From contig NZ_CP048422.1 in assembly GCF_010450875.1 (NCBI RefSeq), positions 2,391,001 to 2,455,000 on the forward strand: DNA of 64,000 bases, read 5' to 3'. Position numbers and translations under genes: made by a program. The notes beneath the pieces are model-generated. The model searched no databases and was not told the origin of the DNA. It saw only the letters and a list, made by a program, of their open reading frames with translations. Positions 40,348 through 50,437 of the stretch are shown here, one piece after another (the stretch's first letter is position 1; each line of letters starts with the position of its first letter). The stretch is from Sphingomonas insulae (GTDB taxonomy: Bacteria > Pseudomonadota > Alphaproteobacteria > Sphingomonadales > Sphingomonadaceae).

Positions 40348-41244
40348 TCAGCCTGCGCCGAACGCCTCGCCGAGCGTCAGAATGGCCGCGACGTGGCGGC
40401 GGGCGATCTCCAGTGCATCGTCGCCATAACCGCCGCCGACGGTGCTCGCGAGCGGGACACCGGCGGCGAGGCGCGCGATCAACCGTTCGCGGCGGGCGAG
40501 GCCATCCAGGGTCAACGACAATCGACCGAGGCGATCGCCGGCGAAGGGATCGACGCCGGCCTGGTAGAGGATCAGTTGCGGCCGGTGTTCGGCAAGGAAC
40601 GGCGCCAGACTGTCCGCCAGCGCGGCGAGATAGGCATCGTCATCCAGCCCGTCCGCCAGCGGCACATCCAGCGTTGAGCGAGCTTTGCGAGCAGGAAAGT
40701 TCTTTTCGGCATGGATCGAATAGGTGGCGATGCCCGGCCGTCCGGCGAGCAGCGCGGCGGTGCCGTCGCCCTGGTGGACATCGCAGTCGACCACCGCCAG
40801 CCGGTCGACGGTCCCCTCCTCGATCAACCGTACCGCAGCGATGGCGAGATCGTTGAACACGCAATAGCCGGCACCTGTGTCGCCGAGCGCATGATGGCTG
40901 CCGCCCGCCGTGTTGGCCGCGAAGCCGTGTTCCAGCGCGAGATGTGCCGCGAGCCAGGTCCCGCCCGGTACCGCCTGCGCGCGGGCCGCGACTTCCGGCG
41001 TCACCGGAAAGCCGATGCGGCGGGTCTTGGCGGGCGGCACCCGCGCTGCCAGCACCTCGGCCACGTAATCGGGATCGTGCACCGCCTCCAGCCACGCCTG
41101 CGGCATCGGATCGGGAACATGCCAGGCGACGCGGTCCCCCTCCGCCCGCAGCAGGTCGCGGATCAGGCCGTTCTTGTTCCAGCGATAGGTGGAGCGCGCC
41201 GGCGCGGGCGCGACATAGGCGGGATGATGGACGATCGCGATCAC
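40348..41244 (-). CDS. Histone deacetylase family protein
   Basis: 298 residues, the arginase/deacetylase fold. His117-His118 (GGSHHAL) form the charge relay. Zinc ligands are Asp155 and His157 (DCDVHQGDG) and Asp232 (QAGVDPFAGD). The C-terminal VGGGYGDD corresponds to the conserved Gly-Gly-Gly-Tyr. Bacterial members remove acetyl groups from polyamines, acetoin or small amides; the true substrate is unknown. It is upstream of the CFA synthase gene and divergent from the HSL-type hydrolase (55 bp gap). Confidence 0.93.
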   Translation of the reverse strand: MIAIVHHPAYVAPAPARSTYRWNKNGLIRDLLRAEGDRVAWHVPDPMPQAWLEAVHDPDYVAEVLAARVPPAKTRRIGFPVTPEVAARAQAVPGGTWLAAHLALEHGFAANTAGGSHHALGDTGAGYCVFNDLAIAAVRLIEEGTVDRLAVVDCDVHQGDGTAALLAGRPGIATYSIHAEKNFPARKARSTLDVPLADGLDDDAYLAALADSLAPFLAEHRPQLILYQAGVDPFAGDRLGRLSLTLDGLARRERLIARLAAGVPLASTVGGGYGDDALEIARRHVAAILTLGEAFGAG

Positions 41245-41299
41245 GTCACCTAGTTAGGGTGCCGACCGGCGCCGCCCAAGCGCCACCGGAGAAAGCCGC

Positions 41300-42301
41300 A
41301 TGACCGATACGCCGTCCGCCACTCCACCCCTGCCGTTCGTCCGCCCGGACGTGCGCGGCTTCCTGGACTATCTGAATGCCATGCCCGGGCCGCGCACGCA
41401 CCAGATGACGCCTGACGCGGCGCGGCAGGTGTATCATGCGATGAAGGATGTCGCCGATCTGCCCATCGGCGACGTGGCGGTGACCCGCGACCTGACCATT
41501 CCCGGACCGGCCGGTGCGATCCCCGCGCGCCTGTTCGACGCACGCGAAACGCGCGAGCCGGGCCCTGCCCTGGTCTTCTTCCACGGCGGCGGTTTCGTGA
41601 TCGGCAATCTCGATACGCACGCGGGCTTCTGCGCCGAGATGGCGCGGGTGCTCGACGTGCCGATCGTGTCGGTCGACTATCGGCTGGCGCCGGAACATCG
41701 CTGGCCCGCGGCACCCGACGATTGCGAGGCGGCAGCGCGCTGGGTCGCGCAGAGCCCGGCGGAACTGGACCGCCGCGTCACCGGCCTGGTGCTGTGCGGC
41801 GACAGCGCCGGCGGCACGCTGGCGATCGTCGCGGCGATGGACCTGCGCGATCGGCCCGCGGCGGTACCGGTAATCGTGCAGGCCCCCATCTATCCCGCCG
41901 CCGACACGTCGAAGCCCTATCCGTCGTTCGACGAATTCGCAGACGGCTTTCTGCTGACCCGCGATACCATGCTGTGGTTCGCCGACGCCTACGCCGCCGA
42001 CATCGCCGACAGTCGCGGTTCGCCGCTGGTCGGGCGGCTGCAGGGCCTGCCGCCGGCGGTGATCGTCACCGCCAGCCTCGACCCCATTCGCGATCAGGGC
42101 CGGGCCTATGCCGCCGCGCTGGTGCAGGCGGGTGTGCCGGTCGTATTCCGCGAGGCGGTCGGCAACGTGCACGGCTTCGTCACGTTGCGCAAAGCTATCC
42201 CATCGAGCGCGGGCGATGTCGCCGGCTATCTCGCCGCGTTGAAGGACGCGATCGTGGCGGCGGACGCCGGACGGGTCGTGGCGCAGGCGGCAGGCGCATG
42301 A
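41300..42301 (+). CDS. Alpha/beta hydrolase (hormone-sensitive-lipase-type esterase)
   Basis: 333 residues. The oxyanion-hole motif is HGGG (95-98) in FFHGGGFVIG. The nucleophile is Ser169 in GDSAGG. The acid and base are in ASLDPIRDQ and VGNVHGF near the C-terminus. This is the HSL/family IV carboxylesterase pattern, acting on short to medium acyl esters. The stop overlaps the rppH start by 4 nt (ATGA). Confidence 0.93.
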   Translation: MTDTPSATPPLPFVRPDVRGFLDYLNAMPGPRTHQMTPDAARQVYHAMKDVADLPIGDVAVTRDLTIPGPAGAIPARLFDARETREPGPALVFFHGGGFVIGNLDTHAGFCAEMARVLDVPIVSVDYRLAPEHRWPAAPDDCEAAARWVAQSPAELDRRVTGLVLCGDSAGGTLAIVAAMDLRDRPAAVPVIVQAPIYPAADTSKPYPSFDEFADGFLLTRDTMLWFADAYAADIADSRGSPLVGRLQGLPPAVIVTASLDPIRDQGRAYAAALVQAGVPVVFREAVGNVHGFVTLRKAIPSSAGDVAGYLAALKDAIVAADAGRVVAQAAGA

Positions 42302-42783
42302 GCGACCTGCCCTACCGCCCCTGCGCGGGCATAATGCTGGTCAATCGTGCCGGGCAGGTGTTCGTCGGACAGCGCATCGATTCGACGCTGGAGGCGTGGC
42401 AGATGCCGCAGGGCGGGATCGATCCGGGCGAGGATGCCTATGCCGCCGCGGTCCGCGAGCTCGGCGAGGAAACCGGCGTCGCGCCCGAACACATCACGCT
42501 GATCGCCGAGGCGCCCGACGAACTGTTCTACGATCTGCCGGAGGACATGATCGGCAAGGTCTGGAAGGGCAAATGGCGTGGGCAGCGCCAGCGATGGTTC
42601 CTGTTCCGGTTCCTCGGCGAGGACAGCGACATCGACATCGCGACCGAGCATCAGGAGTTTCGCGCCTGGCGCTGGAGCGATCCGGATGACCTGCCGGCCA
42701 TGATCGTGCCGTTCAAGCGGGCGCTGTACGAGGCCGTGCTCGCCGCATTCAGGCCTCACCTCGCCGCAGACGAAACGACCTGA
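42298..42783 (+). CDS. rppH: RNA pyrophosphohydrolase (Nudix)
   Basis: 161 residues. Removes pyrophosphate from the 5' end of mRNAs, starting decay. It opens YRPCAGIMLVNRAGQVFVGQR. The Nudix box spans 39-61 (GGIDPGEDAYAAAVRELGEETG). QMPQGG and KGKWRGQRQRWFLFRF are typical of RppH/IalA proteins. Coupled to the upstream esterase gene through an ATGA overlap. Confidence 0.95.
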   Translation: MSDLPYRPCAGIMLVNRAGQVFVGQRIDSTLEAWQMPQGGIDPGEDAYAAAVRELGEETGVAPEHITLIAEAPDELFYDLPEDMIGKVWKGKWRGQRQRWFLFRFLGEDSDIDIATEHQEFRAWRWSDPDDLPAMIVPFKRALYEAVLAAFRPHLAADETT

Positions 42784-42830
42784 GCGATTTTGGGGTTTCC
42801 TGTACGGCCTCAGCCGGTAGAGCCACGTTC

Positions 42831-43757
42831 GTGCGTGCCCTCCTCCCCATGATCGCCGCTCTGCTGGCCCCGTTCCTCCTCGCCAATGCGGCGGCCGACG
42901 ATGCGCCCGACGACAGCCGGGTGCCGATCCCCGCCGCGATCCGGTCGATGCTCGATTCGGCGATCGAAAGCGGCAACGACGGCGATGTGTCGGTCGTGGT
43001 GAAATATGCCCGCCTCGCCGATCCGGCGAGTGCGGATGCGGTGCTGGCGATCGCGCAGAAGTGGCGCAACGACCGCGCGCAGGCGCGGCAGACGACGATC
43101 CGCCAGGCGAGCATGTTCGACCTGTGGAGCGGCCGCGCCGAACTGGGCGGCTACATCACCACCGGCAACACCGACAGCAAGGGCGGAGCGGCCGTGCTCG
43201 ACCTGACGCGCGAGGGGCTGCAATGGCGCCACAAGTTCCACGCGCAGGCGGATTATCAGGAAAACGCCAACATCACGACGCGCGAGCACTACCTCGCCAG
43301 CTACGAACCCAATTACAAGATCGACGACCGTCTCTACGTCTATGGTGCCGCGCAATATGAAGCAGATCGGTTCCTAGGTTATTACAATCGCTATTCCGCA
43401 TCCGCGGGTGTCGGCTACAGCGCGATCAAGTCGCCCAAAATTCGACTGGACGTCGAACTCGGCCCGGCATTCCGTCAGACGGCTTTCACTGATCAGACGG
43501 AGCAAAGCAACGTCGCCGGCCGCGGCACGCTGGCGTTCAACTGGAAACTGCTGCCCGGCCTGTCGGTCACGCAGAATGCCGCAGCCTATGTCCAGAGTTC
43601 CAATTCGACGCTGAGCGGTACGACGTCGGTGAACGCGAAGCTGATCGGACCGTTGTCGGCGGCGCTGTCCTATAACGTCCAGTATGAAAGCATGCCGCCG
43701 GTAGGATCCGTATCGACCGACACGACCAGTCGGGCATCGCTCGTCTACAGCTTCTAG
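42831..43757 (+). CDS. DUF481 outer-membrane beta-barrel protein
   Basis: 308 residues. The signal peptide ends near residue 22 (MRALLPMIAALLAPFLLANA). A short helical stretch follows, then from about 95 alternating beta strands typical of DUF481 (GYITTGNTDSKG; WRHKFHAQADYQEN; NYKIDDRLYVYGAAQYEADRFLGYYNRYSASAGVGY) and a C-terminal aromatic residue (SLVYSF), the usual signal for barrel insertion. It is therefore predicted in the outer membrane. Function unknown; members are often linked to salt or osmotic stress. Confidence 0.88.
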   Translation: MRALLPMIAALLAPFLLANAAADDAPDDSRVPIPAAIRSMLDSAIESGNDGDVSVVVKYARLADPASADAVLAIAQKWRNDRAQARQTTIRQASMFDLWSGRAELGGYITTGNTDSKGGAAVLDLTREGLQWRHKFHAQADYQENANITTREHYLASYEPNYKIDDRLYVYGAAQYEADRFLGYYNRYSASAGVGYSAIKSPKIRLDVELGPAFRQTAFTDQTEQSNVAGRGTLAFNWKLLPGLSVTQNAAAYVQSSNSTLSGTTSVNAKLIGPLSAALSYNVQYESMPPVGSVSTDTTSRASLVYSF

Positions 43758-43804
43758 GCGCTGCGCGGTTCCCCCCGCCGGTCGCTTGGTCTAGCGTCGG
43801 CGCG

Positions 43805-45013
43805 ATGAGAGGATTGTCTACGAACGAGCAGGCGCTGGTCGACCATGTCGATCAGGCAGCGATGCTGCGTCAGGTCGAAACCTGGTCTGCGGTGAACAGC
43901 GGTACGCGCAATCTGGCGGGCGTGGCGCGGATGGCGGCGCTGCTGACGGAGGCCTTTGCCAGCTTGCCCGGGACGCTGGACCTCATCGAGGCCGAGCCGG
44001 TGCAGGCGGTCGGCGCGGACGGCAGCGTCAGCACGCTGGAACACGGGCGCCACCTGCATGTCGTGGTCCGCCCGGATGCGCCGATGCAGATGCTGTTCAC
44101 CGGCCATATGGATACCGTCTACCCGGTCGATCACCCGTTCCAGACGCTGACCGCCCGCCATGACGGGACGATCAACGGGCCGGGCACCGCGGATATGAAG
44201 GGCGGGCTGGCGGTGATGCTGGCCGCGCTGGGTGCGATCGAACGCCGGCCTGAGGGGGCGCGCCTCGGCTACGAGGTCGTCATCAACGCCGATGAGGAGA
44301 CCGGGTCCCTGTCATCGGGCGCGCTGCTTGCCCGCGCGGCGGCGGGCAAGGTCGCGGCGCTGACCTACGAACCCGCGCTCGCCGACGGTACGCTGGCGGG
44401 CGCGCGTGGCGGCACGGGCAATTTCTCGATCGTGGTGCGGGGGCGCAGCGCGCATGCCGGCCGCAATCCGGACGATGGCCGGAACGCCATCGTGGCGGCC
44501 GCCGCCCTGGCGGTGCGCCTGGCCGATGCGCGCGGGCCGGGGCTGGCGGTCAATCCCGCACGGATCGACGGCGGCGGCCCCAACAATGTCGTCCCCGACC
44601 TCGCCATCCTGCGAGTCAACTTTCGCCCTGCGGCGGCCAGCGAGATCGTCCGGGCGCGCGCGGCGATCGACGACGCCGTCGCCGGCATCGCGGCGGCGCA
44701 TGACGTGGCCATAGAGGTGCATGGCGGCTTCAACCGTCCGCCCAAGCCGCTCGACGCCGGTGCGGAACGACTGTTCGGACTGGTCGCGGACGCGGGTGCG
44801 GACCTGGGGATGAGCATCGGCTGGCGGGCGACGGGCGGGGTGTGCGACGGCAACAACATCGCCGCTGCCGGCGTGCCGGTGGTCGATACGATGGGCGTGC
44901 GGGGTGGCGCGATCCATTCCGCCGACGAATTCATGATCGTCGACAGCCTTGCCGAACGCGCCGCATTGTCGGCGCTCACGATCAGCCGCATCATCGACAG
45001 GGGTCGGCCATGA
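43805..45013 (+). CDS. M20 family metallopeptidase (carboxypeptidase G2-like)
   Basis: 402 residues. Zinc ligands and catalytic residues are in FTGHMDTVYP (His, Asp), GPGTADMKGGLAVM (Asp), NADEETGS (Glu-Glu) and the terminal GGAIHSADEF (His). A dimerisation domain lies at about 200-315. It heads a three-gene operon with astA and astB (ATGA overlap), so it may hydrolyse a succinylated amino acid, perhaps in place of AstE, which is absent here. That role is inference; the fold assignment is firm. Confidence 0.92.
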   Translation: MRGLSTNEQALVDHVDQAAMLRQVETWSAVNSGTRNLAGVARMAALLTEAFASLPGTLDLIEAEPVQAVGADGSVSTLEHGRHLHVVVRPDAPMQMLFTGHMDTVYPVDHPFQTLTARHDGTINGPGTADMKGGLAVMLAALGAIERRPEGARLGYEVVINADEETGSLSSGALLARAAAGKVAALTYEPALADGTLAGARGGTGNFSIVVRGRSAHAGRNPDDGRNAIVAAAALAVRLADARGPGLAVNPARIDGGGPNNVVPDLAILRVNFRPAAASEIVRARAAIDDAVAGIAAAHDVAIEVHGGFNRPPKPLDAGAERLFGLVADAGADLGMSIGWRATGGVCDGNNIAAAGVPVVDTMGVRGGAIHSADEFMIVDSLAERAALSALTISRIIDRGRP

Positions 45014-46026
45014 CATTCCGCATCCGGGCCGCCCGCGCCAGCGACCTCCAGCACCTGTATGAAATGGCGAAGCTGACCGGGGGCGGGTTCACCAACCTCC
45101 CGCCCGATCGCAAGGCGCTCGCGGCGAAGCTCGACCGCAGCGGCGCCGCCTTCGCGCGCGACGAGGAACTGGTCAGCGACGAATTGTTCGTGTTGATGCT
45201 GGAGAATGCCGCGACCGGCGAGGTGCGCGGCACCTGCCAATTGTTCACGCAGGTCGGGCAGCAGCATCCCTTCTACAGCTATCGGCTCGGGACGCTGACC
45301 CAGCACAGCAAGGAGCTGGAGCGGACGTTTCGCGCCGAGATGCTGGCGCTGACCACCGACCTAGAGGGGGCATGCGAGGTCGGCGGGCTGTTCCTGCATC
45401 CGGGGGAACGCGCCGGCGGCCTCGGCCTGCTGCTCGCGAGGAGCCGCTACCTGTTCATCCGCGCGCACCGGGCGCGCTTTGCCGACCGCATCCTTGCCGA
45501 ATTGCGCGGGATCATCGACGAAGCGGGCGGGTCGCCGTTCTGGGACGGCCTGGCCGGACGCTTCTTCGGCATGAATTTCCAGGACGCGGACCAGTTCAAT
45601 GCGACCAATGGCCATCAATTCATCGCCGACCTGATGCCCAAGCATCCCATCTATACGGCGATGCTGTCCGAAGCCGCACGATCCGCGATCGGCCTGCCCC
45701 ACCCGAGCGGCCGCGCGGCGATGCGGATGCTGGAGAACGAGGGGTTCCACTACGAAAATTATGTCGACATCTTCGACGGCGGACCGACGATGACGGCGCG
45801 CACCGACAAAGTCCGATCGATCGCGGAAGCGCGCGAACATCCCATCGTCGCGATCGACGGCGATGGCGGTACCGAATCGCTGGTGGCGGTCGGCCGGCTC
45901 GACGACTTTCGATGCGCCTTCGGCATGGTGCGCGAGGCGGGCGACGGCATCGTCCTTTCGCGGGCATGCGCAGATACGCTGGCGGTCGTCGAGGACGACG
46001 TGGTGCTCCACGTGCCACGGTGGTGA
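45010..46026 (+). CDS. astA: Arginine N-succinyltransferase
   Basis: First step of the arginine succinyltransferase (AST) pathway: succinyl-CoA plus arginine. 338 residues, the family length. It opens FRIRAARASDLQHLYEMAKLTGGGFTNLP. EVGGLFLHPGERAGGLGLLLARSRYLFI and GRFFGMNFQDADQFNATNGHQFIADLMPKHPIY are AstA/AruG hallmarks. The ATG at 45010 overlaps the M20 stop. astB follows after 5 nt. Confidence 0.96.
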   Translation: MTFRIRAARASDLQHLYEMAKLTGGGFTNLPPDRKALAAKLDRSGAAFARDEELVSDELFVLMLENAATGEVRGTCQLFTQVGQQHPFYSYRLGTLTQHSKELERTFRAEMLALTTDLEGACEVGGLFLHPGERAGGLGLLLARSRYLFIRAHRARFADRILAELRGIIDEAGGSPFWDGLAGRFFGMNFQDADQFNATNGHQFIADLMPKHPIYTAMLSEAARSAIGLPHPSGRAAMRMLENEGFHYENYVDIFDGGPTMTARTDKVRSIAEAREHPIVAIDGDGGTESLVAVGRLDDFRCAFGMVREAGDGIVLSRACADTLAVVEDDVVLHVPRW

Positions 46027-46031
46027 CGGCC

Positions 46032-47291
46032 ATGCTGACGGAGATCAATTTCGACGGGATCGTCGGGCCAAGCCACAATTATGCGGGATTGTCGGCCGGC
46101 AACCTGGCGGCGACGGCCCATGCGGGACTGGTGTCGCATCCGCGGGCCGCGGCATTGCAGGGGCTCGACAAGATGCGCGCCAATCTGGCGGCCGGACTGG
46201 TGCAGGGTATCCTGCTGCCGCATCGTCGGCCCAACCATCGCTGGCTTGGTGCCTTGAGCACGACCTTCGACGATGCATCGCCGCTGTTACAGGCACAGGC
46301 GATGTCCGCATCGGCGATGTGGGCGGCGAATGCGGCGACCGTTTCGCCCGCACCCGATACCGCGGACCGGCGTTGCCATCTGTCGGTCGCCAACCTGATG
46401 ACGATGCCGCATCGCAGCCACGAATGGCCGGAAACGCTGGCGCAGCTGAGGACCGCGTTTTCGAACGATGCGTTTGCGGTGCACGGACCGGTGCCGCCAC
46501 CGTTCGGCGATGAAGGGGCAGCGAATCACATGCGACTGGCGAGGTCGCACGACGCGCCGGGGATCGAGGTGTTCGTGTACACGCTGCCCGGTGGACGCTT
46601 TCCGGCGCGGCAGCATCCCCAGTCGGGCGAAGCCATCGCCCGCGCCCACCGGCTCGATCCGGGGCGCACTTTATTCGTCCAGCAATCGGACGAGGCGGTC
46701 GCGGCCGGTGCGTTTCATAACGACGTCGTTGCGGTCGCCAACGAACGCGTCCTGTTCGCGCACGAGCAAGCCTTTGTCGACAAGGCGCGCTTCTACGCCG
46801 ATCTCTACCGCCTGTTGCCCGAGGTGGAGATCGTCGAGGTGCCGGCAAGCGAGGTCAGCCTGGACGATGCCATCGCATCCTATCTGTTCAACGCGCAGCT
46901 GGTGACGACGGCCGCCGGCCCGACGCTGATCGTGCCGGCCGAGGCCCGGGCCAATGACGCGGTGTGGGGCTGGCTGGAACGCCATCGCGCCGGCAACGGG
47001 CCGATCCGCCGTGTCGAGACGGTCGACGTCAGCCAGTCGATGGCGAACGGTGGCGGTCCGGCCTGTCTGCGGCTGCGGGTCGTCGCCGACCCTGCGACGG
47101 TCGATTCCCGGTTCTTGGTCGACGATGGCAAGCTAGATGCGATCGGTGAGGTGGTCCAGCGGTGGTGGCCCGCGGCCATCGAACCGAACGCGCTCGGCGA
47201 TCCCGCGCTCGCGCGCGATATCGCGATTGCCCATGACCGACTGCTGGAGGCGCTGGACCTGTCGGGTTACTTGACGATTAACCAATACTGA
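46032..47291 (+). CDS. astB: N-succinylarginine dihydrolase
   Basis: Second AST step: N2-succinylarginine to succinylornithine, CO2 and ammonia. 419 residues from ATG 46032. It opens EINFDGIVGPSHNYAGLSAGNLAA, the AstB signature. HLSVANLMTMPHRSHEWPETL and FHNDVVAVANERVLFAHE carry catalytic His/Asp positions, and MANGGGPACLRLRV contains the active-site Cys. An open frame extends upstream through astA but is an artefact. The remaining AST genes (astC, astD, astE) do not follow; sulfur genes come next. Confidence 0.96.
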   Translation: MLTEINFDGIVGPSHNYAGLSAGNLAATAHAGLVSHPRAAALQGLDKMRANLAAGLVQGILLPHRRPNHRWLGALSTTFDDASPLLQAQAMSASAMWAANAATVSPAPDTADRRCHLSVANLMTMPHRSHEWPETLAQLRTAFSNDAFAVHGPVPPPFGDEGAANHMRLARSHDAPGIEVFVYTLPGGRFPARQHPQSGEAIARAHRLDPGRTLFVQQSDEAVAAGAFHNDVVAVANERVLFAHEQAFVDKARFYADLYRLLPEVEIVEVPASEVSLDDAIASYLFNAQLVTTAAGPTLIVPAEARANDAVWGWLERHRAGNGPIRRVETVDVSQSMANGGGPACLRLRVVADPATVDSRFLVDDGKLDAIGEVVQRWWPAAIEPNALGDPALARDIAIAHDRLLEALDLSGYLTINQY

Positions 47292-47347
47292 TAGCTTGCG
47301 AACGGCGGATTTTCGCGACTGGCCTGTACTTTGCTTTGCATCAGCGC

Positions 47348-47566
47348 ATGTGGATCCGGATCAGACGTCTCTTCACGATCAAGACCAAGTTCGAGGCGTT
47401 CCTCGTGATCTACGGGCTCGGCCTCGGAGCGGTCGAGCGGGGCGTCCATTATCTGCAGCAATATCCCGGCTATGGCGGCTGGCTGCTGTTCGCATGTTGC
47501 CCAATCGCGGTGTTCATGGTGGGCGGTGTCCTGCTCGATGCGGTCGAGCGGCGGCAGCAGAACTAG
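47348..47566 (+). CDS. Small two-helix membrane protein
   Basis: 72 residues from ATG 47348; a TTG four codons upstream is also possible. A basic N-terminus ([15 protein letters not shown]) is followed by two hydrophobic segments, about 16-32 and 44-62, and a charged end (VERRQQN). No known family. It lies between astB and cysD on the same strand, with 56 and 58 nt gaps. Confidence 0.72.
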   Translation: MWIRIRRLFTIKTKFEAFLVIYGLGLGAVERGVHYLQQYPGYGGWLLFACCPIAVFMVGGVLLDAVERRQQN

Positions 47567-47624
47567 AACCGCCCCCAAGGATAAGTTCGTCGCTTCCTTT
47601 GGTAGCGTGCTTATCTGGACGGAC

Positions 47625-48524
47625 ATGACCGGGCTAACCCATTTGCAGCGGCTCGAGGCCGAAAGCATCCACATCATGCGTGAAGTCGTCGCCGAGGCGG
47701 AACGACCGGTGATGCTATATTCGGTCGGCAAGGATTCGGCGGTGATGCTGCATCTCGCCAAGAAAGCCTTCTATCCGGCGAAACCGCCCTTTCCCCTGCT
47801 TCATGTTGATACGACGTGGAAGTTTCGGGCGATGTATGACCTGCGCGAACGCGCTGCTGCGGCCGCCGGTATGGAGCTGATCGTCCATCGCAACCCTGAG
47901 GCGGTGGCGGCGGGGATAAATCCGTTCGATCATGGCGCACGCCATACCGATCTGTGGAAGACGGAGGGACTGAAGCAGGCGCTCAAAGCGGGCGGCTATG
48001 ACGTCGCGTTCGGCGGTGCCCGGCGCGACGAGGAAAAGAGCCGCGCGAAGGAGCGCATTTTCTCGTTCCGGTCGGCCAGCCAGGGGTGGGACCCGAAAGC
48101 ACAACGCCCGGAATTGTGGAACCTCTACAACGCGCGCATACACCGCGGCGAAAGCATCCGGGTATTCCCGATCAGCAACTGGACCGAACTCGATATCTGG
48201 CAATACATTCTTGCCGAGGGGATAGAGATCGTACCGCTCTATTTCGCCGCACCGAGACCCACGGTGGAACGCGACGGCATGCTGCTGATGGTCGATGACG
48301 ACCGCTTTCGTCTTCACCCCGGCGAAGTGCCGGTCGAGCGGTCGATCCGCTTTCGTACGCTCGGTTGCTACCCGCTGACCGGCGCGGTCGAAAGCGAGGC
48401 GACGACGCTGCCGGAGGTCATCCAGGAGATGCTGCTGACGACGACCAGCGAGCGCCAGGGCCGGGCGATCGATCACGACCAGACCGCCAGCATGGAGAAG
48501 AAGAAGCGCGAGGGGTATTTCTGA
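47625..48524 (+). CDS. cysD: Sulfate adenylyltransferase subunit 2 (CysD)
   Basis: Catalyses ATP plus sulfate to adenosine phosphosulfate together with CysN. 299 residues from ATG 47625. The PP-loop is [13 protein letters not shown] (about 30-42), followed by [18 protein letters not shown] sequence, [20 protein letters not shown] and the C-terminal [14 protein letters not shown]. The stop overlaps the cysNC start (TGATG), so the two subunits are co-translated. Confidence 0.97.
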   Translation: MTGLTHLQRLEAESIHIMREVVAEAERPVMLYSVGKDSAVMLHLAKKAFYPAKPPFPLLHVDTTWKFRAMYDLRERAAAAAGMELIVHRNPEAVAAGINPFDHGARHTDLWKTEGLKQALKAGGYDVAFGGARRDEEKSRAKERIFSFRSASQGWDPKAQRPELWNLYNARIHRGESIRVFPISNWTELDIWQYILAEGIEIVPLYFAAPRPTVERDGMLLMVDDDRFRLHPGEVPVERSIRFRTLGCYPLTGAVESEATTLPEVIQEMLLTTTSERQGRAIDHDQTASMEKKKREGYF

Positions 48525-50437
48525 TGACGGCCTATACGCCCGATGCGCTGATCGCCGAGGACATCGATGCCTACCTCGATGCACATGCGCACAAGTCGAT
48601 GCTGCGCTTCATCACCTGCGGGTCGGTGGACGACGGCAAGTCGACGCTGATCGGCCGTTTGCTGTATGATTCGAAGACGATCTTCGAAGATCAGCTCGCC
48701 GCGCTTGAAGCGGACAGCCGCCGCGTCGGCACGCAGGGCGAGAATATCGACTTCGCGCTGCTGGTCGACGGCCTCGCCGCCGAGCGCGAACAGGGCATCA
48801 CGATCGATGTCGCCTATCGGTTCTTCGCGACCGACCGACGCAAGTTCATCGTCGCCGACACGCCCGGCCACGAACAATATACCCGCAACATGATCACCGG
48901 CGCCTCCACCGCCGACTGTGCCGTGATCCTGATCGACGCGCGCAAGGGCGTCCTGACGCAAACGCGGCGGCATTCGTTCCTGACGCACCTCATCGGCATC
49001 CGCCAGATCGTGCTGGCGGTGAACAAGATGGACCTCGTCGGCCACGATCAAGCGACCTTCGATCGAATCGTTGCCGACTATCGCGCATTCGCGGACAGTA
49101 TTGGCGTCGGAGAGTTCACTGCGATCCCGCTGTCGGGCCTGAGCGGTGCCAACGTCGCGGCCCGGTCCGAAGAGATGCCCTGGTATGGCGGCCCGGCACT
49201 GCTGCCGCATCTGGAATCCATTCCGGTCGACGCCGATCGCGCCGCCGCGATGCCGTTCCGACTGCCGGTCCAATGGGTCAACCGACCCGACCTCGATTTT
49301 CGCGGGTTTGCCGGGACGATCGCGGGCGGGCGCGTGCGCGTCGGTGACACGGTACGGATCGTCCCGTCCGGCAAGACGACGACGATTGCCCGGATCGTAA
49401 CGCTCGACGGCGACCGCGATGCCGCCGTTGCGGGCGAAGCGGTGACACTGGTCCTCGCGGACGAGGTCGACTGCTCGCGCGGCGACGTGATCGCCGCCGG
49501 CGAGGACGCACCCGAGGCGGCGAATCAGTTCGAGGCGACGATCGTGTGGCTCGCCGACACAGCCTTGGTGCCCGGCCGGGGCTATTGGCTGAAACTGGGT
49601 ACCCGGACTGTCGGTGCCACCGTCCAGCCTCCGGCGCATGTGGTGGACATAAATACGCAGGCGCATTTGTCCGCAAAGACGCTGGCGCTCAACGACATCG
49701 GCGTGGCCGAGGTCTATACCGACGCGCCGATCGTTTTCGCGCCGTACACCGACAGCCACGAGCTGGGCGGGTTCATCCTGATCGATCGGGAGACCCATGC
49801 GACGGTCGCCGCGGGCATGATCCATCATGCCCTGCGCCGCGCGCAGAACGTCCACTGGCAGTCGGTCGACGTGACGCGGGAAGCGCATGCGCGGCAAAAG
49901 GGTCAATCGCCCCGGTTGTTATGGCTGACCGGCATATCGGGCTCGGGCAAGTCGACCATCGCCAATCTCGTCGAGAAGAAGCTGCATGCGCTCGGCCGTC
50001 ACAGCTTCCTGCTCGACGGCGACAATGTGCGCCACGGCCTCAACAAGGACCTGGGCTTCACCGATGCCGACCGGATCGAGAATGTCCGCCGGGTCGGCGA
50101 GGTCGCCAAGCTGATGACCGATGCCGGGCTCATCGTGCTCACCGCCTTCATCTCGCCGTTCCGCGCCGAGCGCGACATGGTGCGCGGGATGTTGCCGCCG
50201 GGCGAGTTCGTCGAAATCTTTGTCGACACCCCGCTGGCGGACGCGGAGGCGCGCGATGTAAAGGGCCTGTATGCCAAGGCCCGTGCCGGCGAAATCGCGC
50301 ACTTCACCGGCATATCGAGCCCGTACGAAGCGCCCGAGCGTCCGGATATCCGCATCGACACGCGGTCGGAAAGCGCCGAAGCTGCAGCGGAACGGATCGT
50401 CGAACATGTCCTTGGCGTGTGGAGTTTCGAATTGTGA
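48524..50437 (+). CDS. cysNC: Bifunctional sulfate adenylyltransferase subunit 1/adenylylsulfate kinase
   Basis: 637 residues with two enzymes. The N-terminal GTPase CysN (about 1-440) has [21 protein letters not shown] and NKMDLVGH, and drives APS formation with CysD. The C-terminal APS kinase CysC (about 455-637) has [24 protein letters not shown] and [15 protein letters not shown], making PAPS. The fusion is a known arrangement in proteobacteria. The start overlaps cysD; the stop overlaps the GTG of cysQ. Confidence 0.97.
   Translation: MTAYTPDALIAEDIDAYLDAHAHKSMLRFITCGSVDDGKSTLIGRLLYDSKTIFEDQLAALEADSRRVGTQGENIDFALLVDGLAAEREQGITIDVAYRFFATDRRKFIVADTPGHEQYTRNMITGASTADCAVILIDARKGVLTQTRRHSFLTHLIGIRQIVLAVNKMDLVGHDQATFDRIVADYRAFADSIGVGEFTAIPLSGLSGANVAARSEEMPWYGGPALLPHLESIPVDADRAAAMPFRLPVQWVNRPDLDFRGFAGTIAGGRVRVGDTVRIVPSGKTTTIARIVTLDGDRDAAVAGEAVTLVLADEVDCSRGDVIAAGEDAPEAANQFEATIVWLADTALVPGRGYWLKLGTRTVGATVQPPAHVVDINTQAHLSAKTLALNDIGVAEVYTDAPIVFAPYTDSHELGGFILIDRETHATVAAGMIHHALRRAQNVHWQSVDVTREAHARQKGQSPRLLWLTGISGSGKSTIANLVEKKLHALGRHSFLLDGDNVRHGLNKDLGFTDADRIENVRRVGEVAKLMTDAGLIVLTAFISPFRAERDMVRGMLPPGEFVEIFVDTPLADAEARDVKGLYAKARAGEIAHFTGISSPYEAPERPDIRIDTRSESAEAAAERIVEHVLGVWSFEL

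Noticed and set aside
47291..47625. A sulfur-responsive riboswitch before cysD
   Set aside because: The 56 and 58 nt gaps around the small membrane gene are too short and show no SAM-type or other recognisable aptamer core.
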